From Candidatus Aerophobetes bacterium Ae_b3b (GTDB lineage: Bacteria; Aerophobota; Aerophobia; Aerophobales; AE-B3A): a DNA stretch of 6,201 nt. The position numbers and the translations under genes are program-made. The notes under the pieces are model-generated. The model saw only the letters and a program-made list of their open reading frames with translations. It was not told the DNA's origin and searched no databases. The stretch spans positions 1-6,201 of the forward strand of contig NJBP01000082.1 in the NCBI GenBank assembly GCA_005223085.1, in the 5' to 3' direction. Below, piece after piece: positions 1 to 6,201 of the stretch (the first letter of the stretch is position 1; every line of letters begins with the position of its first letter).

Positions 1-917
1 CTCCTAATTTTAAATGCGAGGGAGGAGCAGAAAAGACAGAGATCGAAGTTACGATTATGAACTCCAGGGGACTTTCTTACTCTTTCAAAAAAACCAACTA
101 TGCCTTCTCATTTTACGCCTTTTTAGCCAAAGAGGGGGATTTTCTGGGAGTGCAGGAGGGTGAGGCTAGCTCTAAGTATAAGGACTGGTCTTTTTTCGTG
201 GCCAGGAGAATAACTGAGGCCATAAGACTTTCCAGAAAGAAATCCAAAATCAACCCCGGAAGATATCCAGCTATCTTTACTCCCAAGGTGGTTCCCCTCC
301 TACTTCAATCGTTGAAGGTGGGAATTAATGGAAAAACTGTGCAGAAGAAGGCCTCCCCCCTTTTGGGTAAGCTCGGAACTCGCATTGTCTCGCCATGTAT
401 CAACATCACCGATGATCCTCTATTCTCCTTTGGTCTAGCTACTGCTCCCTTAGATGGAGAGGGTGTACCTTCTCGCCGCACCCAGATAATTAAAGAAGGA
501 GTGCTGAAGAGTTTCATCTATGATCTGCAAACGGCTGGTTTAATGGGAACTGAAAGTACCGCCAATGGAGCCAGGGGATACGATAGTCTCCCTTCCCCCT
601 CCACCAGCAACTTCATCTTAAAGGCCGGAGATACTTCTTTTGAGGAGATGGTCAAAGACATTAAAGAAGGGATCATAGTGGATCAGGTAATAGGGAGTGG
701 ACAGAGCAATACTCTCATGGGGGAGTTCTCGGTAAACCTGGATCTGGGGTATAAGGTAGAAAAGGGAAAGATTGTGGGAAGACTGAAAGATATTATGGTG
801 AGTGGCAATGCTTATACCATGTTCAATCAAGTAGCAGCCTTGGGAAGCGAGCTTCGTTGGGTAGGGTCTACAAGAACTCCGGGTATCTATTTTAAGGAGA
901 TAAACGTAGCGGGATAG
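1..917 (+). CDS. TldE/PmbA-family protein, C-terminal part (5' end outside window)
   Basis: Partner-type subunit of the TldD/TldE (PmbA) system. In the family, the heterodimer degrades unfolded peptides and matures modified peptides, with the metal site on TldD. The frame is open from base 3, so the ATG at 57 is internal: 18 further codons, ending in EIEVTI, precede it and the gene begins to the left of the window. About 304 residues are visible; family members are usually about 430-450. Family-like blocks are FSFGLATAPLDGEGVPSRR, then IIKEGVLKSFIYDLQTA, the Gly/Ser-rich ARGYDSLPSPSTSN, and the terminal GNAYTMFNQVAALGSELRWVGS with a final xxVAG. No HExxxH metal motif appears in the visible part, which fits TldE rather than TldD. 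The missing N-terminal part cannot be judged. The TAG stop is followed within 40 bases by the adenosyltransferase start, suggesting one transcript. A tldD-like gene may lie upstream, out of view. Confidence 0.88.
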   Translation, partial: PNFKCEGGAEKTEIEVTIMNSRGLSYSFKKTNYAFSFYAFLAKEGDFLGVQEGEASSKYKDWSFFVARRITEAIRLSRKKSKINPGRYPAIFTPKVVPLLLQSLKVGINGKTVQKKASPLLGKLGTRIVSPCINITDDPLFSFGLATAPLDGEGVPSRRTQIIKEGVLKSFIYDLQTAGLMGTESTANGARGYDSLPSPSTSNFILKAGDTSFEEMVKDIKEGIIVDQVIGSGQSNTLMGEFSVNLDLGYKVEKGKIVGRLKDIMVSGNAYTMFNQVAALGSELRWVGSTRTPGIYFKEINVAG

Positions 918-945
918 CATTGGGGCCTAGACTCGATGTTTTTTC

Positions 946-950
946 AAGGG
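946..950 (+). promoter_or_regulatory. Ribosome binding site deciding the cobA start
   Basis: AAGGG lies 6 bases upstream of the ATG at 957. It favours that start over the ATG at 936, which lacks a comparable site. Confidence 0.6.
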
Positions 951-956
951 TTAAAA

Positions 957-1487
957 ATGAGGAAGGGATTGGTTCAGGTTTACACCGGGGACGGAAAGGG
1001 TAAAACTACTGCCGCTATAGGAGAGGCACTAAGGGCTAGAGGAAGAGGCCACAGAGTGCTTTTAGTCCAGTTCCTGAAAGGAAAGAAAGGCTCAGGCGAA
1101 ATCTCTATTTTAGAAGAATTGGGGGTAAAAGTAATCTGCAAGGGAAAAGATCTGGGTCTATCCCTGAACAGGATAGTAGAAGATGAGAGAAAAACCATAA
1201 GAGAGGAGTGGAGCAATTTTTTAGATAAGATTAATGAGGAAGTCTTGGCCGAGGGTTATGATTTGCTCATTCTGGATGAGATAAATGTAGCATGCCACTA
1301 TGAGCTCCTCGATGAGAATAAATTGCTAAGGTTTATCAAAGAAAAACCAGATGGTTTAGAAATTATTTTGACCGGGCGTTACGCCTCGCCTCGTTTGATA
1401 AAGACAGCTCACCTGGTGAGTGAAATAAAAAAAATTAAGCACCCTTATAATGAGGGAATAAGAGCGAGGAAAGGGGTAGAGTTCTAA
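957..1487 (+). CDS. cobA: Corrinoid (cob(I)alamin) adenosyltransferase, CobA/BtuR/CobO type
   Basis: Predicted cytoplasmic ATP:corrinoid adenosyltransferase, which attaches the 5'-deoxyadenosyl group of ATP to reduced corrinoid in adenosylcobalamin synthesis or salvage. From the ATG at 957 the protein has 176 residues, a little shorter than the roughly 196-residue enteric enzymes. It opens MRKGLVQVYT and has the family P-loop GDGKGKTT at residues 11-18. It then shows a Walker-B-like LLILDEINVA (103-112), ILTGR (137-141) and the family C-terminus KHPYNEGIRARKGVEF. I chose 957 over the in-frame ATG at 936 for two reasons. AAGGG (946-950) sits 6 bases before 957, and homologues start just before the KGLxQVYTGDGKGKTT block. 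The 936 start would add MFFQGLK and has only a weak GGGG upstream. No other cobalamin genes are visible, so salvage and de novo roles cannot be separated. Confidence 0.93.
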   Translation: MRKGLVQVYTGDGKGKTTAAIGEALRARGRGHRVLLVQFLKGKKGSGEISILEELGVKVICKGKDLGLSLNRIVEDERKTIREEWSNFLDKINEEVLAEGYDLLILDEINVACHYELLDENKLLRFIKEKPDGLEIILTGRYASPRLIKTAHLVSEIKKIKHPYNEGIRARKGVEF

Positions 1488-1495
1488 CTATAAGC

Positions 1496-2542
1496 TTATT
1501 TCCCCCAGAAAAGTCCCCCTGTTTCCTGGTAAAACTCTACGGGAACATACTTTGTCTTTCCTGCCGCCTCTTTTAGGGGAACGGAGATGATCTCGGTCCC
1601 TCGAACAGCTGCCATCTGACCGAATTTTCTTTCTTTTACCAGTCCTATAGCTTTGATGCCAAAGCGAGTAGCCAGGAATCTATCAAATGCGGATGGCCTT
1701 CCCCCTCTTTGCAGGTGTCCTAGAGTTACTGACCTGGTCTCTAGCCCTGTCCTTTTGGCGATCTCCTTCTCCAGCACCCTGGCAATTCCTCCCAGAAGGA
1801 TGTTGCCGAAAGCATCGGTTTTTTCATCTTTTACCACCTCACGGGAGAGGAATTTGCTTCCCTTGGCTGCCTTGGCCCCCTCAGCTACAGCAACGACACT
1901 ATAACTTTTCCCCTCATCTTTTCGTTTAATCAAAGTCTGGCAGACTTCCTCAATATCAAAGGGAACCTCGGGGATCAAAATGATGTGGGCTCCTCCTCCG
2001 ATTCCTGCTTCCAAGGTCATCCATCCGGCATGGCGTCCCATTATCTCTACCACTAGAACTCGACGGTGGCTTTTAGCAGTAGTATGAACTCTGTCCATGG
2101 CTTCCACTGCAATATTAACGGCAGTATCGAAACCGAAGGTGTAATCAGTTGAAGAAAGATCGTTGTCGATTGTTTTGGGTACCCCTATGGTCTTGAAACC
2201 CTCTTCATAGAGTTTGCCGGCTACCCCAAGAGTATCATCTCCTCCAATAGCTACCAGAACATCAACTTCTGTCTTTCTTAAGGTATCCTTTATTCTTTCA
2301 AGACCTCTTTCCTCCTTAAAGGGGTTGGTGCGGGAGGTATGGAGGATGGTTCCTCCTTCTCGATGAATATCCTCTACCTTCTCTTCGGTCAGACGTTCCC
2401 ACCTATTTTCTAGAACCCCCAACCATCCATCGAGGAAACCTATTATCTCGTAACCTTCTTTTATCCCTTGAGTGACTATACCTCTAATGGTTGCGTTCAA
2501 CCCCGGACAGTCTCCTCCCCCGGTAAGAATACCTATACGCAT
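1496..2542 (-). CDS. 6-phosphofructokinase, predicted pyrophosphate-dependent
   Basis: Phosphorylates fructose 6-phosphate to fructose 1,6-bisphosphate in glycolysis; if PPi-linked, the reaction is reversible. The protein is 348 residues from the ATG at 2542 and belongs to the PfkA superfamily. Visible motifs are GGGDCPGLNA (8-17), GGDDT (100-104), PKTIDND (122-128, with D126 the likely catalytic base), MGRHAGW (168-174), PEVPFD (191-196) and GHLQRGG (275-281). ATP-dependent enzymes such as E. coli PfkA have glycine at the positions matching D103 (Gly104) and K123 (Gly124). Asp plus Lys there is the pattern established for PPi-dependent enzymes, so PPi use is inferred, not proven. The ATG is preceded at 6 bases by AAGGAGG. 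The TTG immediately before it would be too close to that site. A consensus-like promoter lies just upstream, so the gene is probably transcribed on its own. Its stop faces the cobA stop across 8 bases. Confidence 0.95.
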   Translation of the reverse strand: MRIGILTGGGDCPGLNATIRGIVTQGIKEGYEIIGFLDGWLGVLENRWERLTEEKVEDIHREGGTILHTSRTNPFKEERGLERIKDTLRKTEVDVLVAIGGDDTLGVAGKLYEEGFKTIGVPKTIDNDLSSTDYTFGFDTAVNIAVEAMDRVHTTAKSHRRVLVVEIMGRHAGWMTLEAGIGGGAHIILIPEVPFDIEEVCQTLIKRKDEGKSYSVVAVAEGAKAAKGSKFLSREVVKDEKTDAFGNILLGGIARVLEKEIAKRTGLETRSVTLGHLQRGGRPSAFDRFLATRFGIKAIGLVKERKFGQMAAVRGTEIISVPLKEAAGKTKYVPVEFYQETGGLFWGK

Positions 2543-2548
2543 CAACTA

Positions 2549-2555
2549 CCTCCTT
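2549..2555 (-). promoter_or_regulatory. Strong ribosome binding site of the phosphofructokinase gene
   Basis: AAGGAGG on the minus strand, with 6 bases to the ATG at 2542. It excludes the TTG at 2545, which would leave only 3 bases. Confidence 0.85.
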
Positions 2556-2585
2556 CTTTAGCCTGATCAAATTCACTTGAAGCAA

Positions 2586-2613
2586 ATTTTACCATAAATC
2601 AAGGAGCTGTCAA
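2586..2613 (-). promoter_or_regulatory. Sigma70-type promoter for the phosphofructokinase gene
   Basis: On the minus strand a perfect -35 TTGACA (2608-2613) is followed, after 16 bases, by -10 TAAAAT (2586-2591; one mismatch to TATAAT). A TG one base upstream of the hexamer gives an extended -10. Transcription would begin near 2579, leaving a leader of roughly 37 bases with the ribosome binding site correctly placed. No operator or riboswitch is evident in this short leader. Confidence 0.75.
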
Positions 2614-2961
2614 TCACACGAACCATTGAAGAACCCTACCCACGTATAGCATTTCTGGCTAAGACCATACTATGATTGGAAACTAATTTGCGGTTTTCAA
2701 TGAGGCACATGAGTTTATCGGTCAAAAAACCGGACAAATTAGAAATTGCCATAACGTATTTATCTAGCCTAGCGTTAAAGGTAAAGAGGCTGAGTTACGC
2801 TGAGTAAGAAGGTGTAGCATCATCTCACAATTACGAACGACTTCATATCCCTAAAATTGCAAGCGAGCATTAAAAAGAGACAGATATTCAACTTGAAAAA
2901 AAAGAGGGAATTATTACGGATGAAATATGGAAAATGTGCAAATTTGTAAAAAGAATTGATA
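2614..2961. other. Non-coding gap between the large hydrolase ORF and the pfk promoter
   Basis: About 350 bases with no convincing gene. Only short reading frames without ribosome binding sites occur: 35 codons at 2700-2807 (+) and 38 codons at 2636-2752 (-). It holds the long inverted repeat at 2683-2742, a pair of GCTGAGT direct repeats 10 bases apart (2789-2795 and 2799-2805), and an 8-base T run on the minus strand near 2897-2904. That T run has no clear GC-rich stem before it, so I do not call a terminator for the upstream gene. The stretch may be a degraded remnant of a mobile element or an untranslated region. Confidence 0.5.
2683..2742. repeat. Interrupted inverted repeat, 15 pairs with a 2-base bulge
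   Basis: Left arm CTAATTTGCGGTTTT (2683-2697) matches the reverse complement of right arm AAAACCGGACAAATTAG (2726-2742), apart from an unpaired GA at 2733-2734. The 8-base outer block and 7-base inner block both match perfectly, around a 28-base loop. It is not followed by a T run suited to intrinsic termination. It could be a cruciform, a protein-binding site or the decayed end of an insertion sequence. Which of these cannot be told from one copy. Confidence 0.55.
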
Positions 2962-5820
2962 TCAGCCATTATTGTCAACTTCACTAGATTCAGTTCCTGT
3001 AAACCATTTTCCTATGATTGATTTTGCCTCTTGAGAGGGTACGTAGCTTCTATCATTCGCAGGTTTTTCATCAGCCCAATGGAAAAAATAGATACCCTGG
3101 AGATAGTTTCCCCCTTCGAATTTACCATTTACTATCTGTTTCTTACTCCATACTTCATAAAGCGCTTTGTATGCTAAGTATTGCTCCTCGAAATTAGACT
3201 CACCCAGATACCAAGACCAAGGCTGGTATGTACAACCTCTTTGACTGGCGTAGCCAGCTTCGGTCACCAGTATAGGCTTGTTCATCCTTTCTTGCCACCT
3301 GTCCAAGGTAGCGACCCACAGTTGCCAGCCATCTAGCAGATCTTCATAAGAAGGATTATGATATCCGTCCTTGACTTCAGCCCAAGGTTGGTACCAATCG
3401 TCTCTGCGATTGATTGGAAAGTAGAAATTCATGGCGATAACATCTAATTTATCCCAGAACGGAACGGTCTCATAAGCATCAAAGTTAGAAGCAAAAACAA
3501 TTACTCCTTGGTAATGTTTTCTTGTATTATCAATAATTTGCTCCCATTCTTCTTTATATTTATGAGTAGAATTTAGTTCGACACCAATTACAAACTGTTC
3601 TACTTCATTCTTTTGTGCTAGTTTCGCATAGTGTTCGATGAACCCGCTGTAATTCTCAAACCATAAATCCCAATCATCCGGTCTGATCATGCCCATCCAC
3701 TCACCCTTTCTTTGATGCTTAAGGTTCACTAGTGGTTCGAAAAGAACGTTGAAACCTCTTTTGTGTAATTTGTTAATAATATATTCTAAAGATTCATCAG
3801 AAGCTGTTCTTTCTTCATCTACAAATATGGATGAAGAGTTAATGTTCTTCTGATAAAGTACAGTTTTTAGTTTTACCCATTCTACTCCTACATCTTCCCA
3901 ATGGTCTAGTTCTTTGTTTATTTGATAAGAAAAATATGTATCTTTTGAGTATGCAACCAAATCTATTCCCTTTTGAAAACTTCTTTTGGCCAAAATTACT
4001 TTTTCTTCAAATGATTTTTCTTTTTCAAGTAGATCATAAATAGAACGAAATTCATATCCCATGTCTCTTAAAGAGTTTATTATTCTATTCAAGGATTTTT
4101 CCCCGAGTTCTTGATCTCTAAATAGATAAGGATGATAAAAAAAGGATATTGAAGGGTCTTCAAAACAATCATAAATTTTTTTGGCATTAGTTATTATTCC
4201 ATTGATAGATTCCAGGGAAGACAGGGAATATAACTCAAAAGGACTAAAAATAGTATTATCCCTCTTAAATATAAAAGGCACATTAATGCCATTCCTATCA
4301 TCATATATTATAGGAAAAATTTTTTTGAAAATTTTGTAGTCTACCTCACTTGCTTTATAGTGAGGGGTTTCCCATATATCTGTACTAAGCTTCGCTTTTT
4401 TCAAGATATTTAAAGCACTGATTACTCTTCTTTGAGCGAATTCTTCACTATCTCCTTCAATAGGTTTATTTTTAGATTCATCCCAGAATTCAAAATCAAT
4501 TCCAGTTTCACCGTCATATTGATGAGTATATCCATGTAAGACAGGTACTCCATTTTTAGAGATTAATAATCTAAGAGAATGTAAAAAATCTATATCTTGA
4601 TCTATTGTCAAATCCATCTCTTTAGCTGGGTTGATATATCTGGGTATTATACCAAAATGGAATGGAATGTTCTCACTGAATAAATAATTCCCAAGATCAT
4701 TCAATGGTTGCGTATTCCTATAAGTGTATTGATTCAAATCTTCTAATCTAATTAGAGCAGTTGCCTGTTTTTCATGGTGACCAAAAGTTTCATGTAGTAC
4801 ATTAAAAAAAGGAATTTGTTCATCCAGGTAAGGAACAGCAGGAGGCAAATAGGAAACATATAAGAAATTCTCATTTGCATTTACAATAGCAGGATTTCTT
4901 TTTCCAGTTTCATCATCAACTAACCATGCCAATACTTCAGCTTTTGCTGGGTTTGTAAGGTGTACGAGTGATGTATCGGTGGGGTTTAGTCTGAAGTCAT
5001 AGTTTCGGTAGCTTATTCTATTAAAATCCCTAGAATGCTTGTCAGAAACTCTAAAACCGAGTTTTCTGGTATTTAATTTCCAAGGATGATAATTGATCCA
5101 TAAGACTTCTTTGGTGGTATGATTAACATCATTTATCAATGCTCTGGGAATCCTGATACGATAATTTTCCCCAATGTACATCAAGACGTCAAAATTATCA
5201 ATTTCTCGCTTTTCATAATCTTGAACCAACTTCATATGGGTATTAATATCCCAATGAGAGGCAATCAAATCTCTAAACAACTCAGCTCTCTCTAAGGTGG
5301 TAAGAGGACCGTCATTTTGAAAAGCTTCTGTGTATAATATAAGGACATTTTCTATTCTGGGATTAGTTTCAGGGGTTTTCTTGGGAAGATACCCTCTTTT
5401 ACTCAAGATCTCAGGTATATCGGCATCTTTCGTGTCTTCAATCGGTTCATACTCTCCTATTAGTCCTTTTTGAACAAGCTCATCACCAACATTTTTTACT
5501 TCTTCTTGGCTACCATTCACATCCACAATTACTCTGGTGAATTCTTTACCATCAACTCTTGCTTTTGTCAGGTATGGAAAATAACCAGCCCCTTCTAATC
5601 TTATTCGTACTTCTAGCGCATTTTCTTGGCTAAGGTACGAATTAGCCAAGAGGTCATATTCTATTCTATCCAGAGAAGTTGCAGATGCTGCGTTTGCCAG
5701 TAAAGCTAAACTAATCCCCAGGTTAAGGATCTGTATCCCAATACTATATAGAATTGAATGACTTTCTTCATTAGCTTGATAGCCGCCACCAACCATATCG
5801 TCAAGATTGCTTCCTATCAC
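2962..5820 (-). CDS. Exported SPOR / DUF2334 deacetylase-like / GH113-like glycoside hydrolase fusion protein
   Basis: A 952-codon ORF from a GTG start. Residues 23-47 form a hydrophobic export segment ending ANAASA. Residues about 54-122 resemble a SPOR domain (ENALEVRIRLEGAGYFPYL, then DGKEFTRVIVDVNGSQEEV), a fold known to bind denuded peptidoglycan glycan. Residues about 158-345 form a Rossmann-like region I do not recognise. Residues about 355-600 match the DUF2334 polysaccharide-deacetylase-like family: RLEDLN with D361 as likely metal ligand, HGYTH with H429 and H433, ETPHY (484-488) and FYHPY (561-565). Residues about 605-945 resemble a GH113-type TIM barrel, with candidate acid/base E748 in VIGVELN and nucleophile E854 in VTEAGY. 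Both modules keep plausible catalytic residues. An extracytoplasmic role in deacetylating and cleaving a surface polysaccharide is inferred; the substrate is unknown. The GTG has purine-rich AGAGGGGGAAGG upstream but gives an acidic, K/R-free n-region, so the start or frame is doubtful. glmS lies 187 bases upstream on the same strand. Confidence 0.8.
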   Translation of the reverse strand: MIGSNLDDMVGGGYQANEESHSILYSIGIQILNLGISLALLANAASATSLDRIEYDLLANSYLSQENALEVRIRLEGAGYFPYLTKARVDGKEFTRVIVDVNGSQEEVKNVGDELVQKGLIGEYEPIEDTKDADIPEILSKRGYLPKKTPETNPRIENVLILYTEAFQNDGPLTTLERAELFRDLIASHWDINTHMKLVQDYEKREIDNFDVLMYIGENYRIRIPRALINDVNHTTKEVLWINYHPWKLNTRKLGFRVSDKHSRDFNRISYRNYDFRLNPTDTSLVHLTNPAKAEVLAWLVDDETGKRNPAIVNANENFLYVSYLPPAVPYLDEQIPFFNVLHETFGHHEKQATALIRLEDLNQYTYRNTQPLNDLGNYLFSENIPFHFGIIPRYINPAKEMDLTIDQDIDFLHSLRLLISKNGVPVLHGYTHQYDGETGIDFEFWDESKNKPIEGDSEEFAQRRVISALNILKKAKLSTDIWETPHYKASEVDYKIFKKIFPIIYDDRNGINVPFIFKRDNTIFSPFELYSLSSLESINGIITNAKKIYDCFEDPSISFFYHPYLFRDQELGEKSLNRIINSLRDMGYEFRSIYDLLEKEKSFEEKVILAKRSFQKGIDLVAYSKDTYFSYQINKELDHWEDVGVEWVKLKTVLYQKNINSSSIFVDEERTASDESLEYIINKLHKRGFNVLFEPLVNLKHQRKGEWMGMIRPDDWDLWFENYSGFIEHYAKLAQKNEVEQFVIGVELNSTHKYKEEWEQIIDNTRKHYQGVIVFASNFDAYETVPFWDKLDVIAMNFYFPINRRDDWYQPWAEVKDGYHNPSYEDLLDGWQLWVATLDRWQERMNKPILVTEAGYASQRGCTYQPWSWYLGESNFEEQYLAYKALYEVWSKKQIVNGKFEGGNYLQGIYFFHWADEKPANDRSYVPSQEAKSIIGKWFTGTESSEVDNNG

Positions 5821-6007
5821 TTCACCTTCCCCCTCTATTTTTGGAATTCTCTCTCATTTATGAGCTTTACGACTACGACAACGGGTATACTGAGAGGCGT
5901 GTACCCTCTGAAGTACTTGATTTAAAAGGAAAACGGCCTATTCTTCCAATTATTTCCTTTTCTAGTGATTTACCCAGATAATCTAACAATTTATGATATT
6001 TTTTGCC
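5821..6007. other. Gap between glmS and the large hydrolase ORF
   Basis: 187 bases with no supported gene. On the minus strand there is an 11-codon frame (MRENSKNRGGR) whose TGA falls just before the GTG start. It has no ribosome binding site and is not called. An imperfect inverted repeat at 5888-5915 (AGAGG paired with CCTCT, outer TACT with AGTA) has no T run after it, so it is not a convincing glmS terminator. I found no promoter with both hexamers close to consensus. Read-through from glmS is therefore possible. Confidence 0.5.
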
Positions 6008-6201
6008 TTATTCTACAGTAACTGATTTTGCTAGATTTCTTGGTTTATCTATTTCACACCCTCTTTCCTTTGCGATGTGATAGGCCAACAATTGCAAAGG
6101 TACTACATTTATAACTGGAGATAGTTCTTCTATTGTCTCTACCGTAGGTATAATATAGTCTTTATCTGTAAGTATATGCTTGAGGTTTTTGCCGTTATCT
6201 G
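6008..6201 (-). CDS. glmS: Glucosamine--fructose-6-phosphate aminotransferase (isomerizing), C-terminal end
   Basis: Only the last 63 codons and the TAA stop are inside the window; the gene continues past the right edge. GlmS makes glucosamine 6-phosphate from fructose 6-phosphate and glutamine, the first step toward UDP-GlcNAc for peptidoglycan and other amino-sugar polymers. The visible part is the end of the C-terminal SIS (isomerase) domain. It includes [20 protein letters not shown] and the near-invariant terminus [13 protein letters not shown], which matches the well-known [13 protein letters not shown] ending of the family. The N-terminal glutaminase domain and any glmS ribozyme or riboswitch would lie outside the window. 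The gene faces the same way as the large hydrolase ORF and ends 187 bases before it. Confidence 0.95.
   Translation of the reverse strand, partial: DNGKNLKHILTDKDYIIPTVETIEELSPVINVVPLQLLAYHIAKERGCEIDKPRNLAKSVTVE

Noticed and set aside
936-956. Upstream ATG start for cobA
   Set aside because: The 957 start has a better placed AAGGG and agrees with the usual N-terminus of the family.
2636-2752. 38-codon minus-strand frame starting MAISNLSGFLTD
   Set aside because: It has no ribosome binding site or known family, and the inverted repeat explains part of its sequence.
2700-2807. 35-codon plus-strand frame starting MRHMSLSVKKPD
   Set aside because: It has no ribosome binding site, overlaps the inverted repeat, has no recognised homology, and is short enough to arise by chance.
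2890-2910. T run on the minus strand as a terminator for the large ORF
   Set aside because: No stable GC-rich stem precedes the T run.
4771-4794. HETFGHHE in the large ORF (residues 343-350), resembling an HExxxH metalloprotease motif
   Set aside because: It lies just before the DUF2334-type RLEDLN block in a linker-like stretch. No supporting protease context is visible, so it is probably coincidental.
5888-5915. Hairpin as intrinsic terminator of glmS
   Set aside because: The stem is short and imperfect and no T run follows on the minus strand.

Overview
The window looks like a stretch of a bacterial chromosome, perhaps from an uncultured or anaerobic lineage. It has Shine-Dalgarno sites, a sigma70-type promoter and bacterial housekeeping genes. 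No gene is diagnostic enough to name a phylum. No rRNA, tRNA, CRISPR array or intact insertion sequence was seen. GC content is uneven: sampled 60-base rows run about 42-53% in the tldE-like and pfk genes, but only about 27% in parts of the large ORF.

Plus strand, 1-1487: the C-terminal two thirds of a TldE/PmbA-type protein runs in from the left edge. It is followed closely by a short CobA/BtuR corrinoid adenosyltransferase, probably in the same transcript. The adenosyltransferase converges on the next gene with only 8 bases between stop codons.

Minus strand, 1496-6201, read right to left: (i) the last 63 codons of glmS; (ii) after a 187-base gap, a 952-codon ORF encoding an exported, multidomain carbohydrate-active protein; (iii) after a 416-base non-coding gap, a phosphofructokinase gene with its own consensus-like promoter and a strong ribosome binding site. 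The kinase carries Asp and Lys at the two positions that separate pyrophosphate-dependent from ATP-dependent enzymes, so it is predicted to use PPi.

The most interesting item is the large ORF. I read it as hydrophobic export segment, SPOR-like domain (glycan binding), a spacer domain, a DUF2334-type deacetylase-like domain and a C-terminal GH113-like TIM barrel with both candidate catalytic glutamates. A deacetylase fused to a glycoside hydrolase recalls PgaB and PelA of exopolysaccharide systems, but these domain families and the SPOR module differ. It lies directly downstream of glmS, which makes the precursor of amino-sugar polymers. The natural hypothesis is an envelope protein that acts on an N-acetylated cell-surface polymer. 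Its N-terminus shows signs of a one-base frameshift: a canonical MKK... signal peptide start lies in the neighbouring frame.
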